From Nocardia coubleae NBRC 108252 (GTDB lineage Bacteria > Actinomycetota > Actinomycetes > Mycobacteriales > Mycobacteriaceae), in contig NZ_BDBD01000011.1 of the NCBI RefSeq assembly GCF_001612805.1, positions 930,001-994,000 of the forward strand: DNA of 64,000 nt. Reading direction: 5' to 3'. The notes under the pieces were generated by a model. It was given only the letters and a program-made list of their open reading frames with translations, searched no databases and was not told where the DNA came from. Of this stretch, positions 35,447 to 44,298 are shown in pieces (the stretch's first letter is position 1; each line of letters starts with the position of its first letter). The position numbers and the translations under genes are program-made.

Positions 35447-37069
35447 TTGCGCATTCTCGGAATCAACGCAGTGTTCCACGATCCCGCCGCAGCGCTGATC
35501 GTGGACGGCGAAATCGTCTCGGCGGCGGAAGAGGAACGGTTCAGCCGCCGCAAGCACGGTAAGAGGCCGGTGCCGTTCTCGACGTGGGAGCTGCCCGAGC
35601 AGTCGGCCGCGTGGTGCTTGGCGCAGGCGGGCATACGTCCCGATCAGCTCGACGCGGTGGGTTACTCCTACGATCCGGGGCTGGTCGATCATTCGCTCGA
35701 CGGTCTCGATCAGCAGAGCGAGCAGACTCGCACGGATTACGCCCGCCGCGCGCCCGCCTTTCTGCGCGCCGCACTTCCCGGTCTGGATCCATCGATCGTC
35801 CGCTTCGTCCGCCATCACGTCGCGCACGCTGCGTCGACAGCGCTGGCGGCGCCGCTGGGTGATTCGGCGGTGTTGGTCGCCGACGGACGCGGGGAGAGCA
35901 CGTCCTATCTGGCCGGGGAATACCGGGACGGCAAATTCGTGGAACTGGCGTCGCAGCGGCTGCCGCATTCGCTGGGGTTGATGTATGAGGATCTCACCCA
36001 ACACCTCGGATTCGAGCGTTCCAGCGACGAGTACAAGGTCATGGCCCTGGCCTCGTACGGCGAGCCGCGATTTCTCGACCGGTTCCGGGAACTGCTGTAC
36101 ACCACCGGCGACGGCGGATTCCGCACCGAACCGGTGCCGTGGGAGAGCTTCGCACCGGCCGGGCACGGCGGTGACTTCGGCAGCGAGCACGCCGACCTGA
36201 CCGCAAGCGTCCAGCGCCGGTTGGAGGACGTGCTGCTCGAGCTGATCACGTGGCTGCATCGGCAAACGGGTCAACGCAACCTCACGCTGGCAGGCGGTAT
36301 CGCCTTGAACTGTGTGGCCAATACGCGCCTGCACGACGAAGGACCGTTCGACAACGTCTGGGTCCAGCCGGCCGCGGGCGACGCGGGCACCGCGCTGGGC
36401 GCGGCATTGCAACTGGCCGCGGAGTTCGGTGAGCCCGTCGCCCCGATGCGCGGTGCCGACCTCGGCCGTGAATGGAGCGACGCCGAACTCGAATCCATTC
36501 TCCGTGCGGCGAAGGTCCGCTACACCCGCTCGGACGATGTGGCGGCCGAGGTGGCGCAAGCCCTGGCCGACGACGGCATCGTCGCCTGGTTCCAGGGCCG
36601 GGCCGAATTCGGCCCGCGTGCGCTCGGGCACCGCTCGCTGCTGGCCCACCCCGGTCGGGCGGCGAACCTCGAGCGTCTCAACGATGTGAAGGGCCGCGAG
36701 CAGTTCCGGCCGGTGGCCCCGATGGTGCTCGCGGATCGAGCGCCCGAGATCTTCTCGCGGGGGCCGCTGCCCAGTCCCTACATGTTGTTCGTCCACGATG
36801 TCGCCGCCGACTGGCGCGAGCGGATTCCGGCGGTCACCCACGTCGACGGGACCGCGCGGGTGCAGACGGTCGACCCCGCCGACAATGCGCTACTGGCCCG
36901 GATGCTCTCGGAATTCGACAAGCGCACCGGTGTGCCCGTCGTGGTCAATACGAGCCTCAACACCGCGGGGAGACCCATGGTCGATTCCCCCCGTGACGCG
37001 CTCGAATGCTTCGGTTCCGCGCCGATCGACCTGCTCGCCATCGGCCCGTTCCTGGTGTGGCGCCGATGA
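35447..37069 (+). CDS. Carbamoyltransferase (NodU/CmcH/TobZ family)
   Basis: A 540-residue O-carbamoyltransferase, which uses carbamoyl phosphate and ATP to carbamoylate a sugar hydroxyl. It starts RILGINAVFHDPAAALI, has the metal/carbamoyladenylate site RHHVAHAAS, EERFSRRKHGKRP and the C-terminal signature GRAEFGPRALGHRSLLA. Length is typical. The TTG start follows GAAAGGCGAG. Its presence implies that the glycan or metabolite made by this cluster carries a carbamoyl group. Confidence 0.92.
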   Translation: MRILGINAVFHDPAAALIVDGEIVSAAEEERFSRRKHGKRPVPFSTWELPEQSAAWCLAQAGIRPDQLDAVGYSYDPGLVDHSLDGLDQQSEQTRTDYARRAPAFLRAALPGLDPSIVRFVRHHVAHAASTALAAPLGDSAVLVADGRGESTSYLAGEYRDGKFVELASQRLPHSLGLMYEDLTQHLGFERSSDEYKVMALASYGEPRFLDRFRELLYTTGDGGFRTEPVPWESFAPAGHGGDFGSEHADLTASVQRRLEDVLLELITWLHRQTGQRNLTLAGGIALNCVANTRLHDEGPFDNVWVQPAAGDAGTALGAALQLAAEFGEPVAPMRGADLGREWSDAELESILRAAKVRYTRSDDVAAEVAQALADDGIVAWFQGRAEFGPRALGHRSLLAHPGRAANLERLNDVKGREQFRPVAPMVLADRAPEIFSRGPLPSPYMLFVHDVAADWRERIPAVTHVDGTARVQTVDPADNALLARMLSEFDKRTGVPVVVNTSLNTAGRPMVDSPRDALECFGSAPIDLLAIGPFLVWRR

Positions 37070-38163
37070 ATTCACCCATCGACTACAGCATCGTCATCCC
37101 GACCACAGGCCGCGAGAGCCTGCGGGTGTTGCTGCGCGCGCTCGCTGCCGCCACCGGCCCGCAGCCCAGGGAGATCATCGTCGTCGACGATCGCCCGGAC
37201 GGTGGAGAACTTCCCCTGGTGGACACCTCGCCGCCGGTGCGGGTGCTCCACTCCGGTGGTCGCGGACCGGCCGCCGCGAGAAATGTCGGCTGGCGGCACG
37301 CATCGGGTACCTGGGTGGCCTTCCTCGACGACGATGTCGTCACCACACCCGATTGGCCCCACCGATTGGCCGAGGACCTCGCGGGTCTCGATGAGACGAC
37401 GGCCGCTTCCACCGCGCACATCGAGGTGCCGCTGCCGACCGATCGCAAACCGACCGACGAGGAACGGGGAACGGCGGGCTTGACCGTCGCGCGCTGGATC
37501 ACCGCCGACATGGCCTACCGCAGAGCGGTGCTACTCGCCGTGGACGGTTTCGACGAACGCTTTCCCCGTGCCTTTCGCGAAGACGCGGATCTGGCGATGC
37601 GGGTGTGCCTGGCCGGCTACCGGATCGCCCAAGGTGAGCGGGTCACCACCCATCCGACGCGCAGGTCGGGGCCGATGGCCAGTGTTCGAGCCCAACGGGG
37701 AAACTTCGACAACGCGCTGATGCGGCGAAAGTTCGGTCCTCGGTGGCGGCAGCGGATCGGCGAAAGACCCGGCAGGCTCGGCCGCCACGCGTTCACCACC
37801 GCACTGGGCGCGGCCGCCGTGGGTTCAGGCGTGGCGGGCCGTCAGCGCCGGGCTCTCGGTTTCGCGGCGGCATGGGCGGCGCTGACGACCGAATTCGCCG
37901 CGCGCCGAATCGTGCAGGGTCCTCGAACCGCGGGTGAGATCGGACGAATGGTGGTGACCAGTGCGCTGATCCCGCCTGCCGCATGCTGGTATCGGCTCCG
38001 CGGCGAACTGCGGCATCGCAACGCGACGCCCAGCTCACCGCCGGCCCCGCTGTTCGACGGGGACGACACCGTCATCGGGGACGTTCCCGACCTCGCCGAT
38101 CCGTCGATGGTCTCGGTGGCAGAAGAACTCACCGCCGGAAGTGAGTCCGCGAACAGGAGGTAG
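37066..38163 (+). CDS. GT2 glycosyltransferase with a HAD-domain stump
   Basis: A 365-residue protein. Residues 1-~230 form a GT2 domain: YSIVIPTTGRESLRVLLRAL, IIVVDDRPDGG, RGPAAARNVGW, WVAFLDDDVVT and FREDADLAMRVCLAGYR. The last ~39 residues begin APLFDGDDTVIGDVPDLADP, which resembles the first strand and loop of a GmhB-type HAD phosphatase (LFDRDGTL-x-x-DVPYNGDP) and then stops. In related clusters GT2 and HAD can be fused; here the phosphatase looks truncated. The ATG overlaps the carbamoyltransferase stop. Confidence 0.85.
   Translation: MNSPIDYSIVIPTTGRESLRVLLRALAAATGPQPREIIVVDDRPDGGELPLVDTSPPVRVLHSGGRGPAAARNVGWRHASGTWVAFLDDDVVTTPDWPHRLAEDLAGLDETTAASTAHIEVPLPTDRKPTDEERGTAGLTVARWITADMAYRRAVLLAVDGFDERFPRAFREDADLAMRVCLAGYRIAQGERVTTHPTRRSGPMASVRAQRGNFDNALMRRKFGPRWRQRIGERPGRLGRHAFTTALGAAAVGSGVAGRQRRALGFAAAWAALTTEFAARRIVQGPRTAGEIGRMVVTSALIPPAACWYRLRGELRHRNATPSSPPAPLFDGDDTVIGDVPDLADPSMVSVAEELTAGSESANRR
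38044..38160 (+). pseudogene. Truncated HAD (GmhB-like) phosphatase domain at the GT2 C-terminus
   Basis: LFDGDDTVIGDVPDLADPSM aligns with motif I of D-glycero-D-manno-heptose bisphosphate phosphatases. The Asp-x-Asp pair is kept but the following Gly is Asp, and everything after ~39 residues (HAD motifs II-IV) is missing. It is translated as the tail of the GT2 protein but cannot be catalytic. Confidence 0.45.
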
Positions 38164-38166
38164 GCC

Positions 38167-38730
38167 TTGAACGAGGATCATTTCGCCGTCTTGTCCAGCG
38201 CGTTGGAGCGGAACCGTTCCTTGGCACCGGGACTTCGCAGATGGGGTCGGGAACTGGCCGCGGTATTCGACAACGGCGGCAGATTGCTGGCCTGCGGCAA
38301 CGGCGGCAGCGCCGCCGAAGCCCAGCATCTGACCGCGGAACTGGTCGGGCGCTTCCGCAACGAACGACGGCCGCTCTCGGCGATCGCGCTGCACGCCGAC
38401 ACCTCCGCGGGCACCGCGATCGTGAACGATTACGGCGAGGCCGAACTGTTCGCGCGTCAGGTCCGGGCACACGGCAGGACCGGGGACGTGCTCGTGCTGC
38501 TGTCCACCAGCGGAACCAGCCAGAACGTGGTTGCGGCGGCCAAGGCCGCGCAGGAGATAGGCGTCACCACCTGGGCGATGACCGGACCCGCGCCCAATCC
38601 CCTCGCCGCGCTCTGCGACGACGCGCTGCCGGTCGACGCGCCGAGCACGGCCACCGTGCAGGAGGTTCATCTGGTCATGGTGCACGCGCTGTGCGAGTCG
38701 CTCGACGAAGCACTGGGAATCCCGACATGA
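38167..38730 (+). CDS. gmhA: Phosphoheptose isomerase-like SIS protein
   Basis: A 187-residue SIS-domain protein. CGNGGSAAEAQHLTAELVGR is the GmhA signature, with VLVLLSTSGTSQNVVAA binding phosphate and TVQEVHLVMVHALCE near the end supplying a metal-site His. GmhA converts sedoheptulose 7-phosphate to D-glycero-D-manno-heptose 7-phosphate. The TTG start follows a strong AGGAGGT. Its stop overlaps an ATG opening what looks like a lost HldE gene. Confidence 0.88.
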   Translation: MNEDHFAVLSSALERNRSLAPGLRRWGRELAAVFDNGGRLLACGNGGSAAEAQHLTAELVGRFRNERRPLSAIALHADTSAGTAIVNDYGEAELFARQVRAHGRTGDVLVLLSTSGTSQNVVAAAKAAQEIGVTTWAMTGPAPNPLAALCDDALPVDAPSTATVQEVHLVMVHALCESLDEALGIPT

Positions 38731-38804
38731 GGCCCGTGGTCGTGGTCGGCGCGAGCTCGCAGTGGTACCCACGGCGCACGACCGAAGCGGGGTCGTGGCC
38801 TTGA
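38727..38804 (+). pseudogene. Stump of an HldE/RfaE-type heptose kinase gene
   Basis: An ATG overlapping the gmhA stop (ATGA) reads MRPVVVVGASSQW and stops after 25 residues, at the start of the GT9 gene. MRP-x-VVVG is how actinobacterial PfkB-type HldE proteins begin, and the gene is expected at exactly this place after gmhA. The rest has apparently been deleted. Only eight residues support the match, so confidence is moderate at best. Confidence 0.4.
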
Positions 38805-39745
38805 CCGGCACGATTCTCGTGCTGCGCGCGCTCGGCCTCGGCGACCTGCTGACGATCGTGCCCGCCCTGCGTGGGCTGCGGACCGCGTACCCCGACGATC
38901 GCCTGGTGCTCGCCGCGCCGGAGCCTCTGCGCCCCTTGGTCGACCTGATCGACGCGGTCGCCGAGTTGCTGCCGACTCCAGGCTTGGGCGCCCTGCGGTG
39001 GAGCGGCGCATCACCGAGGTTGGCGGTGAACCTGCACGGCAGTGGGCCGCAGAGCATTCGGGACCTGGCGGCGGTGCGCCCAGCCACGATGCTGACTCAT
39101 CAGCACCCGGATTTTCCCGAAATCCCCGGGCCGCGGTGGTCCGCGGAATTGCACGAGGTGCAGCGGTGGTGCCGGCTGCTGGGGTACGCGCGTATCGACA
39201 CCGATCCGCGTGCGCTGGCGCTGCCCAAGCCGGATATCGCCGCCGCGGAGTCGAACGTGATCGTGATCCATCCCGGCGCGGCGTCGAACGCGCGACGTTG
39301 GCCCGCTGAACATTTCGCGACGGTGGCCCGGGAGCTCAGCGCCGATGGTCATCGAGTGGTGGTCACCGGTTCGGCGGATGAAGTCTCGTTGGCGACCGCG
39401 GTCGCACGCGCTGCGGGACTCCCGCCCTCCGCGGTGTACGCGGGCCGTACCGACTTGGCCGAACTCGCCGCGATCGTCGCCGACGCGGCTCTGGTGGTCT
39501 GCGGCGACACCGGTGTCGGTCATCTCGCCACCGCCTTCGGCACACCGTCGGTCCTGCTGTTCGGACCGACCCCACCGCGTGTGTGGGGGCCACCCCCCGA
39601 CGCGCGCAGCCACGTCACGCTCTGGGCTGGTGTAGTCGGCGATCCACATGCCGACCGACCGAATCCCGGACTGCTCTCCATCACACCGCAACAAGTGCTT
39701 TCGACCGCGGCGACACTGATCGGACAGGAGGCGCGCCATGGGTAA
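38801..39745 (+). CDS. GT9 (heptosyltransferase-like) glycosyltransferase
   Basis: A 314-residue GT9 family protein: ILVLRALGLGDLLTIVPALR at the N-terminus, VIHPGAASNARRWPAEHFA at the donor domain start and CGDTGVGHLATAFGTPSVLL with FGPTPPRVWG near the end, the core of ADP-heptosyltransferases. Start TTG 38801 overlaps the HldE stump stop; GTG 38795 and GTG 38762 are in frame. If ADP-heptose is no longer made locally, the donor must come from elsewhere or the enzyme uses another sugar. Confidence 0.85.
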   Translation: MTGTILVLRALGLGDLLTIVPALRGLRTAYPDDRLVLAAPEPLRPLVDLIDAVAELLPTPGLGALRWSGASPRLAVNLHGSGPQSIRDLAAVRPATMLTHQHPDFPEIPGPRWSAELHEVQRWCRLLGYARIDTDPRALALPKPDIAAAESNVIVIHPGAASNARRWPAEHFATVARELSADGHRVVVTGSADEVSLATAVARAAGLPPSAVYAGRTDLAELAAIVADAALVVCGDTGVGHLATAFGTPSVLLFGPTPPRVWGPPPDARSHVTLWAGVVGDPHADRPNPGLLSITPQQVLSTAATLIGQEARHG

Positions 39746-41078
39746 CCGCGTGGGTGTGGTCGGTGCGGGCTATGTCGGCCTCACCAGTGCCGCATGCCTG
39801 GCACATCTGGGCCATCATGTGACCTGTCTGGACAACGACGAAGCCAAGGTCGAAGCCCTACGTGCGGGCACCGTCAAGATTGTCGAGCCGGGCCTCCCCG
39901 AACTGGTCCGTGAAGGACTCGCCGAGGACCGCTTGACCTTCACTTCCGACCCGCAGTCACTGGCCGAGTCCGAAGTGGTCATGCTGTGCCTGCCCACACC
40001 CATGGGCACCGACGGCACAGCGGATCTCAGCATCCTCGAGGACGCGCTGGTAACGCTGAGTCCGATCCTGTCCCCGGGTTGCGTGCTCGTCACCAAGTCC
40101 ACCGTCCCCGTCGGCACCGCCACGCGCATCCCCGAGCTGACCGGCCACCGGCATCCGGTCGTCAGCAATCCGGAATTCCTGCGCGAGGGTTACGCCGTGC
40201 ACGACTTCCTGCACCCCGACCGCGTCGTCGTCGGTGCGGATGAGCCGGATCACGAGGCGGCCGAGCACGTCGCCGGTCTCTACGAGGGAACGGATGCGCC
40301 GGTCCTGCGATGCGACACGGCCAGCGCCGAGCTCGCCAAGTACGCCAGCAACGCGTTTCTCGCCGTCAAACTCTCTTTCGTCAACACCGTGGCCGAACTG
40401 TGCGAACGCGTCGACGCCGACATCTCGAAGGTCACCGACGCGATGGGCAAGGACGCGCGTATCGGGCCGTCGTTCCTCGCACCCGGACCCGGTTGGGGCG
40501 GTTCGTGTCTGCCCAAGGACACCCGCGCCCTCTTGGCGGTAGCGCAGGCCTCCGGTGTGGATTTCGCCATCGTCCGCGACGCTGTGCGTGCCAACGACCA
40601 CCAGCGCGCGATGGTCTTGCGCAAGGTCCGTCGCGCTGTCACCGGTACGGTCGACGGCTCCCTCGCGGGGATGCGGATCGGGGTGTTCGGGCTCGCGTTC
40701 AAAGCCGGCACGGGCGATCTACGCGACTCCCCCGCCGTGGCCATCGCTCGTCAACTCGCCCACCACGACGCCCTCGTGACGGCATACGACCCCTGCGTGC
40801 CGCAATCCGGCGCACACGACCTCACAGCGGGCCCCGATGCGATCCAGGTCGTCGACGACCCCTACCTCGCCGCGAAGGACGCCAACGCGATCCTCATCCT
40901 CACCGAGTGGCCCGAGTTCCGAACGCTCGACTGGAAGAAGATCGCCGACGCCGTCGAACACCCCGTCATCGTGGACACCCGCAACCTGCTCGATGAACAA
41001 CTACTGGACGGCACAGGGTTCACGGTGGCGGGCATCGGGTCATCCGCCCCTGCCGGATTCAGGGATCGGTCGAAGTAG
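39738..41078 (+). CDS. ugd: UDP-glucose 6-dehydrogenase
   Basis: A 446-residue UDP-glucose/GDP-mannose dehydrogenase. It has the Rossmann start VGVVGAGYVGLTSAACLAHL, STVPVGTA, NPEFLREGYAVHDFLHPDRV, the catalytic Lys region ELAKYASNAFLAVKLSF and the Cys loop GPGWGGSCLPKDT. It oxidises UDP-glucose to UDP-glucuronate, feeding the UXS-like enzyme at 34404. The ATG overlaps the GT9 stop. It is the last gene of the sugar cluster. Confidence 0.93.
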   Translation: MGNRVGVVGAGYVGLTSAACLAHLGHHVTCLDNDEAKVEALRAGTVKIVEPGLPELVREGLAEDRLTFTSDPQSLAESEVVMLCLPTPMGTDGTADLSILEDALVTLSPILSPGCVLVTKSTVPVGTATRIPELTGHRHPVVSNPEFLREGYAVHDFLHPDRVVVGADEPDHEAAEHVAGLYEGTDAPVLRCDTASAELAKYASNAFLAVKLSFVNTVAELCERVDADISKVTDAMGKDARIGPSFLAPGPGWGGSCLPKDTRALLAVAQASGVDFAIVRDAVRANDHQRAMVLRKVRRAVTGTVDGSLAGMRIGVFGLAFKAGTGDLRDSPAVAIARQLAHHDALVTAYDPCVPQSGAHDLTAGPDAIQVVDDPYLAAKDANAILILTEWPEFRTLDWKKIADAVEHPVIVDTRNLLDEQLLDGTGFTVAGIGSSAPAGFRDRSK

Positions 41079-41252
41079 CCGGGGTAGGTTGGGCGCCCCT
41101 TGCGGCTTTCGCCCTGAGCGCGATGGAACAACGACGGTGCCCGCCGACCACGTCCAGGCCAAATTCCGGTTCACCCATCGCATGTCACACTTGCCCGCCT
41201 TACGTCGTCAACCAGGCAGCAACCTGAGACCACAGCAACAGCAAGCGAGGAC

Positions 41253-42569
41253 ATGGCAATGGGTATCGAAGAATTGCGTAGTGCGGTCCGTGGACGTGTG
41301 CTGCTGCCCGGTGACGCGGGATTCGAACAGGCGGTGCAGCCGTGGAATCTTGCTGTGGCGCAGCCCGTTTCGGGTGTCGTCGCGGTCGCCGACGCCCAGG
41401 ACGCCGCCGACGTGGTGAAGTTCGCGCGCAGCACGAACCGGCAAGTGGTCACGCAGACAACCGGGCACGGCGCGACCGGCGGCATCGAGGACGCGATCCT
41501 CCTCCGCACCGGCGCCCTGGACCGTCTAGAGATCGACGCCGAGCGCCGCACGGCCCGGGTCGGTACCGGCGTGCAATGGGGTGCCGTCCAAGCCGCCACC
41601 GCCACGCACGGACTGACCGGGCTGGCCGGTAGCAATCCCGTCGTCGGCGTCACCGGCTACACCCTCGGCGGCGGATTCGGCTGGCTCGCACGCAAATACG
41701 GCTGGGCCGCCGATGCGGTGCGCGTCTTCGAGATCGTCGACGCCGACGGCCGATGCGCGCGGATCACCGCCGATTCCGACCCGGAGCTGTTCTGGGCACT
41801 GCGCGGCGGCGGCGGCGATTTCGCGATCGTCACCGAGATCGAGTTCGACCTGTTCCCGCTGCCGCGCCTGTTCGGCGGCCGCGTGATGTGGCCGGCCGAC
41901 CGCACCCGCGCGGTGTTCGACCTCTTCACCGAGCTCACCAAGGACGCGCCGCCCGAACTGTCGGTCTGGTTGCAGCGCTACCAGATCCCCGGCGCCGCAC
42001 CGACCGTCGCCATCGACTTCGCCTACCTCGGCGAGCCGGACGAAGGCCGCGCGCTGACCGCCCGGCTCGACAGCATCGAGGGAATCCTCGCCGACACCCG
42101 AGGCGCGTTGACCCCGGCTCAGATCGGCCGGATCACCGCCGAACCGACCGATCCCAGCCCGTCGCTGTCGCGCGGTGAACTGCTCACCGATCTCGATGAC
42201 GCGGTGGTCAAAACCCTCATCGAGGCTCCGGTCGCGCCGCTGCTCAACATCCAACTCCGCGGCCTCGGCGGCGCCCTCGCCGAACCCCGGCCCGAAGGTG
42301 GCGCCCGCGGGCCCGTCACCGAGCCGTACGCGCTCTACATGCTTGGCCTCGGCCTTCCGCACCTGCTCGACGACATCCAGACCAGGTTCACCGAAATTCT
42401 CGACGCCCTCGGCCCCCACATCACCGGCTCCAAGCCCTACACCTTCCTCGCTCCCGGCGAGGCGGCTTCAGCAGCCTTCGATCCGGAAACCCTTGCGCGC
42501 CTACGTCAGATCAAAACCACCCGCGATCCGCACAACACCATCCGAGCCAACTTCCCACTCCACCACTGA
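41253..42569 (+). CDS. FAD-linked oxidoreductase (BBE/PCMH type)
   Basis: A 438-residue flavoprotein. The PCMH FAD domain has VTQTTGHGATGGIEDAILLR and GLAGSNPVVGVTGYTLGGGF; LFWALRGGGGDFAIVTEIEF follows, and the berberine-bridge-enzyme C-terminus ends DPHNTIRANFPLHH. Position 70-75 reads TGHGATG, so the usual 8alpha-histidyl site (GGH) may be kept through this His. Such enzymes oxidise alcohols or sugars. It stands alone, 175 bp after ugd, with a second ATG two codons in. Substrate unknown. Confidence 0.85.
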   Translation: MAMGIEELRSAVRGRVLLPGDAGFEQAVQPWNLAVAQPVSGVVAVADAQDAADVVKFARSTNRQVVTQTTGHGATGGIEDAILLRTGALDRLEIDAERRTARVGTGVQWGAVQAATATHGLTGLAGSNPVVGVTGYTLGGGFGWLARKYGWAADAVRVFEIVDADGRCARITADSDPELFWALRGGGGDFAIVTEIEFDLFPLPRLFGGRVMWPADRTRAVFDLFTELTKDAPPELSVWLQRYQIPGAAPTVAIDFAYLGEPDEGRALTARLDSIEGILADTRGALTPAQIGRITAEPTDPSPSLSRGELLTDLDDAVVKTLIEAPVAPLLNIQLRGLGGALAEPRPEGGARGPVTEPYALYMLGLGLPHLLDDIQTRFTEILDALGPHITGSKPYTFLAPGEAASAAFDPETLARLRQIKTTRDPHNTIRANFPLHH

Positions 42570-42749
42570 AACCCGAGGCTCGGAGGATCCACAGGCGTCG
42601 TGGGGTTCTCCGAGGTCGTCGTGATCGACAGCCGCGAGGTCTCCGAATTCGCCACGATCGGTGCGGGCAGCCCGGTGCCGAGGGCTTGCCGCGGCGGACT
42701 GACGAAAAGTGGCTGTCACCGGTTCGGTTGAGCCAAGCCATGATTCACG

Positions 42750-44063
42750 TCATGAGTCGGTGTCGGAGCCGGGGTCGCCGTCCTTGCGGAGTCGCGCCCA
42801 GTGGCGGAGACGTTCGGTGATCGCTGCCTCGTATCCGCCGGTGGTCGGCTCGTAGAAGGTCTGCCGTGGCATGCCGTCGGGGAAGTAGTTCGCCCCGGAG
42901 AAGCCGGTCTCGGTGTCGGGGTCGTACTGGTAGTTCGCACCGTAACCCAGGTCCTTCATGAGCCGGGTCGGGGCGTTGAGAATGTGCGCCGGTGGCATCA
43001 GGGAGCCGGTGCGTTTCGCCGCGGCGCGGGCTTTGCCGAAGGCGCGGTACACCCCGATCGACTTCGGCGCGGTCGCCAGATAGAGCACTGCCTGCGCGAT
43101 CGCGAGTTCGCCTTCGGGCGAGCCGAGCCGCTCGTACACATCCCATGCGGCGAGGGCCTGCTGCACCGCGGCGGGATCGGCGAGGCCGATGTCCTCGGTG
43201 GCAAATCGGGTGATGCGGCGGGCGATGAACAACGGGTCCTCGCCACCGTCGAGCATCCGCGCCAACCAGTACAGCGCCGCATCGGGGTCGGAGCCACGCA
43301 TCGATTTGTGAAGCGCGGAGATGAGGTTGTAGTGGCCTTCCTGCGACTTGTCGTACAGCGGTGCCCGTTTCTGCACCGCGGCGGCGAGGGCGAGCGGGTC
43401 GACGGGTGCGGGCAACGCCTGCACCTGCTCGATCATGTTCAGCAAGTACCGGCCGTCCCCGTCCGCCATCGCGACGAGCGCCTGCCGAGCGTCCTCGTCG
43501 AGTGGCAGCGGGCCGAGCAGGGTTTCGGCCCGACCGATGAGCGCGCGCAGGGCGGTGGCGTCGAGGCGTCTCAGGACGAAGACCTGACAGCGCGACAGCA
43601 ATGCGCCGTTGAGTTCGAAGCTGGGGTTCTCCGTGGTCGCGCCGACGAGGACGATCGTGCCGTCCTCGACGTAGGGCAGAAACGAGTCCTGTTGCGCACG
43701 GTTGAAGCGGTGGATCTCGTCGACGAACAGCAGCGTGCCCTGTCCGACCTCTTTCCGTCGCTGTGCCGCGTGGAACACCTTCCGCAGGTCCGCGACACCG
43801 GAGAACGTCGCCGACAACGGTTCGAAGGTGAGGTCGGTCCGCTCGGCGAGGAGCCGGGCGATGGTGGTCTTCCCACAGCCGGGCGGGCCCCACAGGACCA
43901 TCGACGCCAACCGGTGCGCGGCGACCATCCGCCCGATCGGGGCGTCCTCGGCCAGCAGATGGTCCTGACCGACGACATCGGTCAGGGTCCGGGGCCGCAA
44001 CCGGTCCGCCAGCGGCCGGGAAGCGTCGTCGGCCTCGAACAGCGACGGCGGCTGTTCGCTCAC
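42750..44063 (-). CDS. rarA: Replication-associated recombination protein A (MgsA/RarA AAA ATPase)
   Basis: A 437-residue AAA+ ATPase acting at stalled replication forks. Walker A is LWGPPGCGKTTIARLLA, Walker B LLFVDEIHRFNRAQQ, followed by GATTENPSFELN and the sensor region LLSRCQVF. The C-terminal tetramerisation part has SALHKSMRGSDPDAALYWLA and RITRFATEDIGLADP, both RarA hallmarks. The GTG start overlaps the stop of a small fragment gene. Confidence 0.95.
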   Translation of the reverse strand: MSEQPPSLFEADDASRPLADRLRPRTLTDVVGQDHLLAEDAPIGRMVAAHRLASMVLWGPPGCGKTTIARLLAERTDLTFEPLSATFSGVADLRKVFHAAQRRKEVGQGTLLFVDEIHRFNRAQQDSFLPYVEDGTIVLVGATTENPSFELNGALLSRCQVFVLRRLDATALRALIGRAETLLGPLPLDEDARQALVAMADGDGRYLLNMIEQVQALPAPVDPLALAAAVQKRAPLYDKSQEGHYNLISALHKSMRGSDPDAALYWLARMLDGGEDPLFIARRITRFATEDIGLADPAAVQQALAAWDVYERLGSPEGELAIAQAVLYLATAPKSIGVYRAFGKARAAAKRTGSLMPPAHILNAPTRLMKDLGYGANYQYDPDTETGFSGANYFPDGMPRQTFYEPTTGGYEAAITERLRHWARLRKDGDPGSDTDS

Positions 44064-44182
44064 GATTTCTTCCCTGGGTCCACATCGAGGTGCGGGGTGA
44101 ACGGCCGCCCGTGGCCGACGTGGGCGAGCGCCCCCGCGGTTTCGCGGGCGACCTGCTGAAGCTGCTCCCCCGAGAGGGTCAT
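44060..44182 (-). pseudogene. N-terminal fragment of a MmcQ/YjbR-like protein
   Basis: A 40-residue frame reads MTLSGEQLQQVARETAGALA and then GHGRPFTPHLDV before ending in PGKKS and a TGA overlapping the rarA start. H-G-x-PFT-x-x-LDV is the N-terminal signature of MmcQ/YjbR proteins (~110 residues), so about two thirds are missing. It may now serve only as a leader coupling translation into rarA. Confidence 0.45.
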
Positions 44183-44298
44183 CGCTCTGCCTTTCCGAAG
44201 CTACCGGTCGTCATCGACATCTCGCGTTGTCGCACAATAGCCGTGTCACGCCGAAACCGCGTCCCGCCCCGGGGGTGCCTTGTGAAGAACGGGATTTC

